Assembly (NCBI RefSeq): GCF_009674805.1 | Contig: NZ_WKKI01000032.1 | Span: 1 to 44,907 of the forward strand | DNA length: 44,907 nucleotides | Reading direction: 5' to 3' | Source of the DNA: Metabacillus lacus | GTDB lineage: Bacteria > Bacillota > Bacilli > Bacillales > Bacillaceae | In this document: piece after piece, positions 44,690 to 44,907 of the stretch | How the letters are laid out: each line of letters opens with the position of its first letter | Numbering within the stretch: position 1 is the first letter of the stretch | Program-made: the position numbers and the translations under genes | The notes under the pieces: model-generated | What the model was told of the DNA's origin: nothing | Seen by the model: only the letters and a program-made list of their open reading frames with translations | The model's database searches: none

Positions 44690-44907
44690 TTTATCCGACA
44701 GAAGACTCCCTCTTCAAGCGGGTGATGAGCTTTAGCTCAGCGATAAGGGGGAGATGAATGGCGGTTGGCGATAGCCAAAACACTCACTGTCATGGTAAAA
44801 TCAGAACGTGCGTTCCTATAAAGCGAGGTGAAATCATGTTAGTTAAAAAGGCGTTTAAGTTTCGTATCTTCCCTAATCAAAAACAAATGGAGTTAATCAA
44901 TAAGACG
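44690..44907 (+). mobile_element. Left end of an IS200/IS605 (IS1341-like) element
   Basis: The element is cut by the window edge. Evidence is the TnpB start at 44836 and an upstream set of hairpins typical of the single-strand-transposed family: an outer CTCCCTC (44706-44712) / GGGGGAG (44747-44753) stem enclosing TGAGC-TTTA-GCTCA (44726-44739), TTGGC-GATA-GCCAA (44765-44778) and GAACG-TG-CGTTC (44804-44815). No tnpA is seen upstream, so it may be a tnpB-only element. The exact left boundary is not determined. An extended -10 TGGTAAAAT lies at 44793-44801. Confidence 0.7.
44836..44907 (+). CDS. tnpB: TnpB, IS200/IS605 family RNA-guided nuclease (5' fragment)
   Basis: Only the first 24 codons are in the window: MLVKKAFKFRIFPNQKQMEL and INKT. 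The pattern K-x-F-K-F-R-I-F/Y-P-N-x-x-Q is the standard N-terminus of TnpB/OrfB (OrfB_IS605). TnpB proteins are omega-RNA-guided DNA nucleases that help the element persist. GAGGTG is 7 bases before the ATG. Whether the rest of the gene is intact is unknown. Confidence 0.88.
   Translation, partial: MLVKKAFKFRIFPNQKQMELINKT

Overview
The window is a chromosomal segment of a low-to-moderate GC, spore-forming Firmicute of the Bacillaceae. This rests on gene content and order: sigG, the ylmC-ylmD-ylmE-sepF-ylmG-ylmH-divIVA division block, ileS-ylyA-lspA-rluD, the full pyr operon, rqcH, yloB, yloC-remA-gmk-rpoZ, and coaBC-priA-def-fmt-rsmB-rlmN-prpC-prkC-rsgA-rpe. That is close to the Bacillus subtilis order, and most proteins match the remembered B. 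subtilis lengths to within a few residues. The species cannot be fixed from the sequence alone.

Layout. 1-1000: a terminator closing an upstream unit, then sigG (late forespore sigma factor) and its terminator. 1148-5630: ylmC, ylmD, ylmE, sepF, ylmG, ylmH and divIVA, interrupted between ylmG and ylmH by about 0.45 kb of GC-rich repeats. 5632-10858: an isoleucine T-box with ileS, the DksA-like ylyA, lspA and rluD. 10855-22802: the pyrimidine operon pyrR-pyrP-pyrB-pyrC-carA-carB-pyrK-pyrD-pyrF-pyrE. It has one strong promoter and three PyrR attenuators, and nearly all genes after pyrB overlap. 22803-26210: an accessory stretch with a probable decayed IS200/IS605-like end, a convergent ATP-pyrophosphatase (Dph6-like) gene, a cold-shock gene and the minus-strand rqcH. 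As I remember B. subtilis, the sulfate-assimilation block (cysH to ylnF) sits between pyrE and yloA; it is absent here. 26362-31282: a P-type calcium ATPase, the YicC/YloC RNase, RemA, guanylate kinase and RNA polymerase omega. 31283-32508: a 1.2-kb repeat island. 32509-44354: a tightly packed housekeeping run from coaBC to rpe. 44690-end: the left end of a TnpB-encoding insertion sequence, cut by the window edge.

How the genes work together. The pyr operon carries the whole de novo UMP pathway plus uracil uptake, and PyrR reads UMP/UTP at three leader hairpins. coaBC, priA, def, fmt, rsmB and rlmN serve CoA synthesis, replication restart, initiator Met-tRNA formylation and deformylation, and rRNA methylation. 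prpC and prkC are the phosphatase/kinase pair sensing muropeptides, with the ribosome GTPase rsgA just downstream. YlmH and RqcH both act in ribosome-associated quality control.

The most unusual part is the island between rpoZ and coaBC. It holds nine copies of a ~73-bp palindromic unit, partly alternating with a second ~40-bp palindromic unit. Eight of the nine ~73-bp units contain an intact terminator-like hairpin on the plus strand. The coaBC promoter begins right where the last, truncated copy ends. A second, unrelated repeat island splits ylmG from ylmH. I cannot tell from one window whether these families are dispersed elsewhere in the genome.
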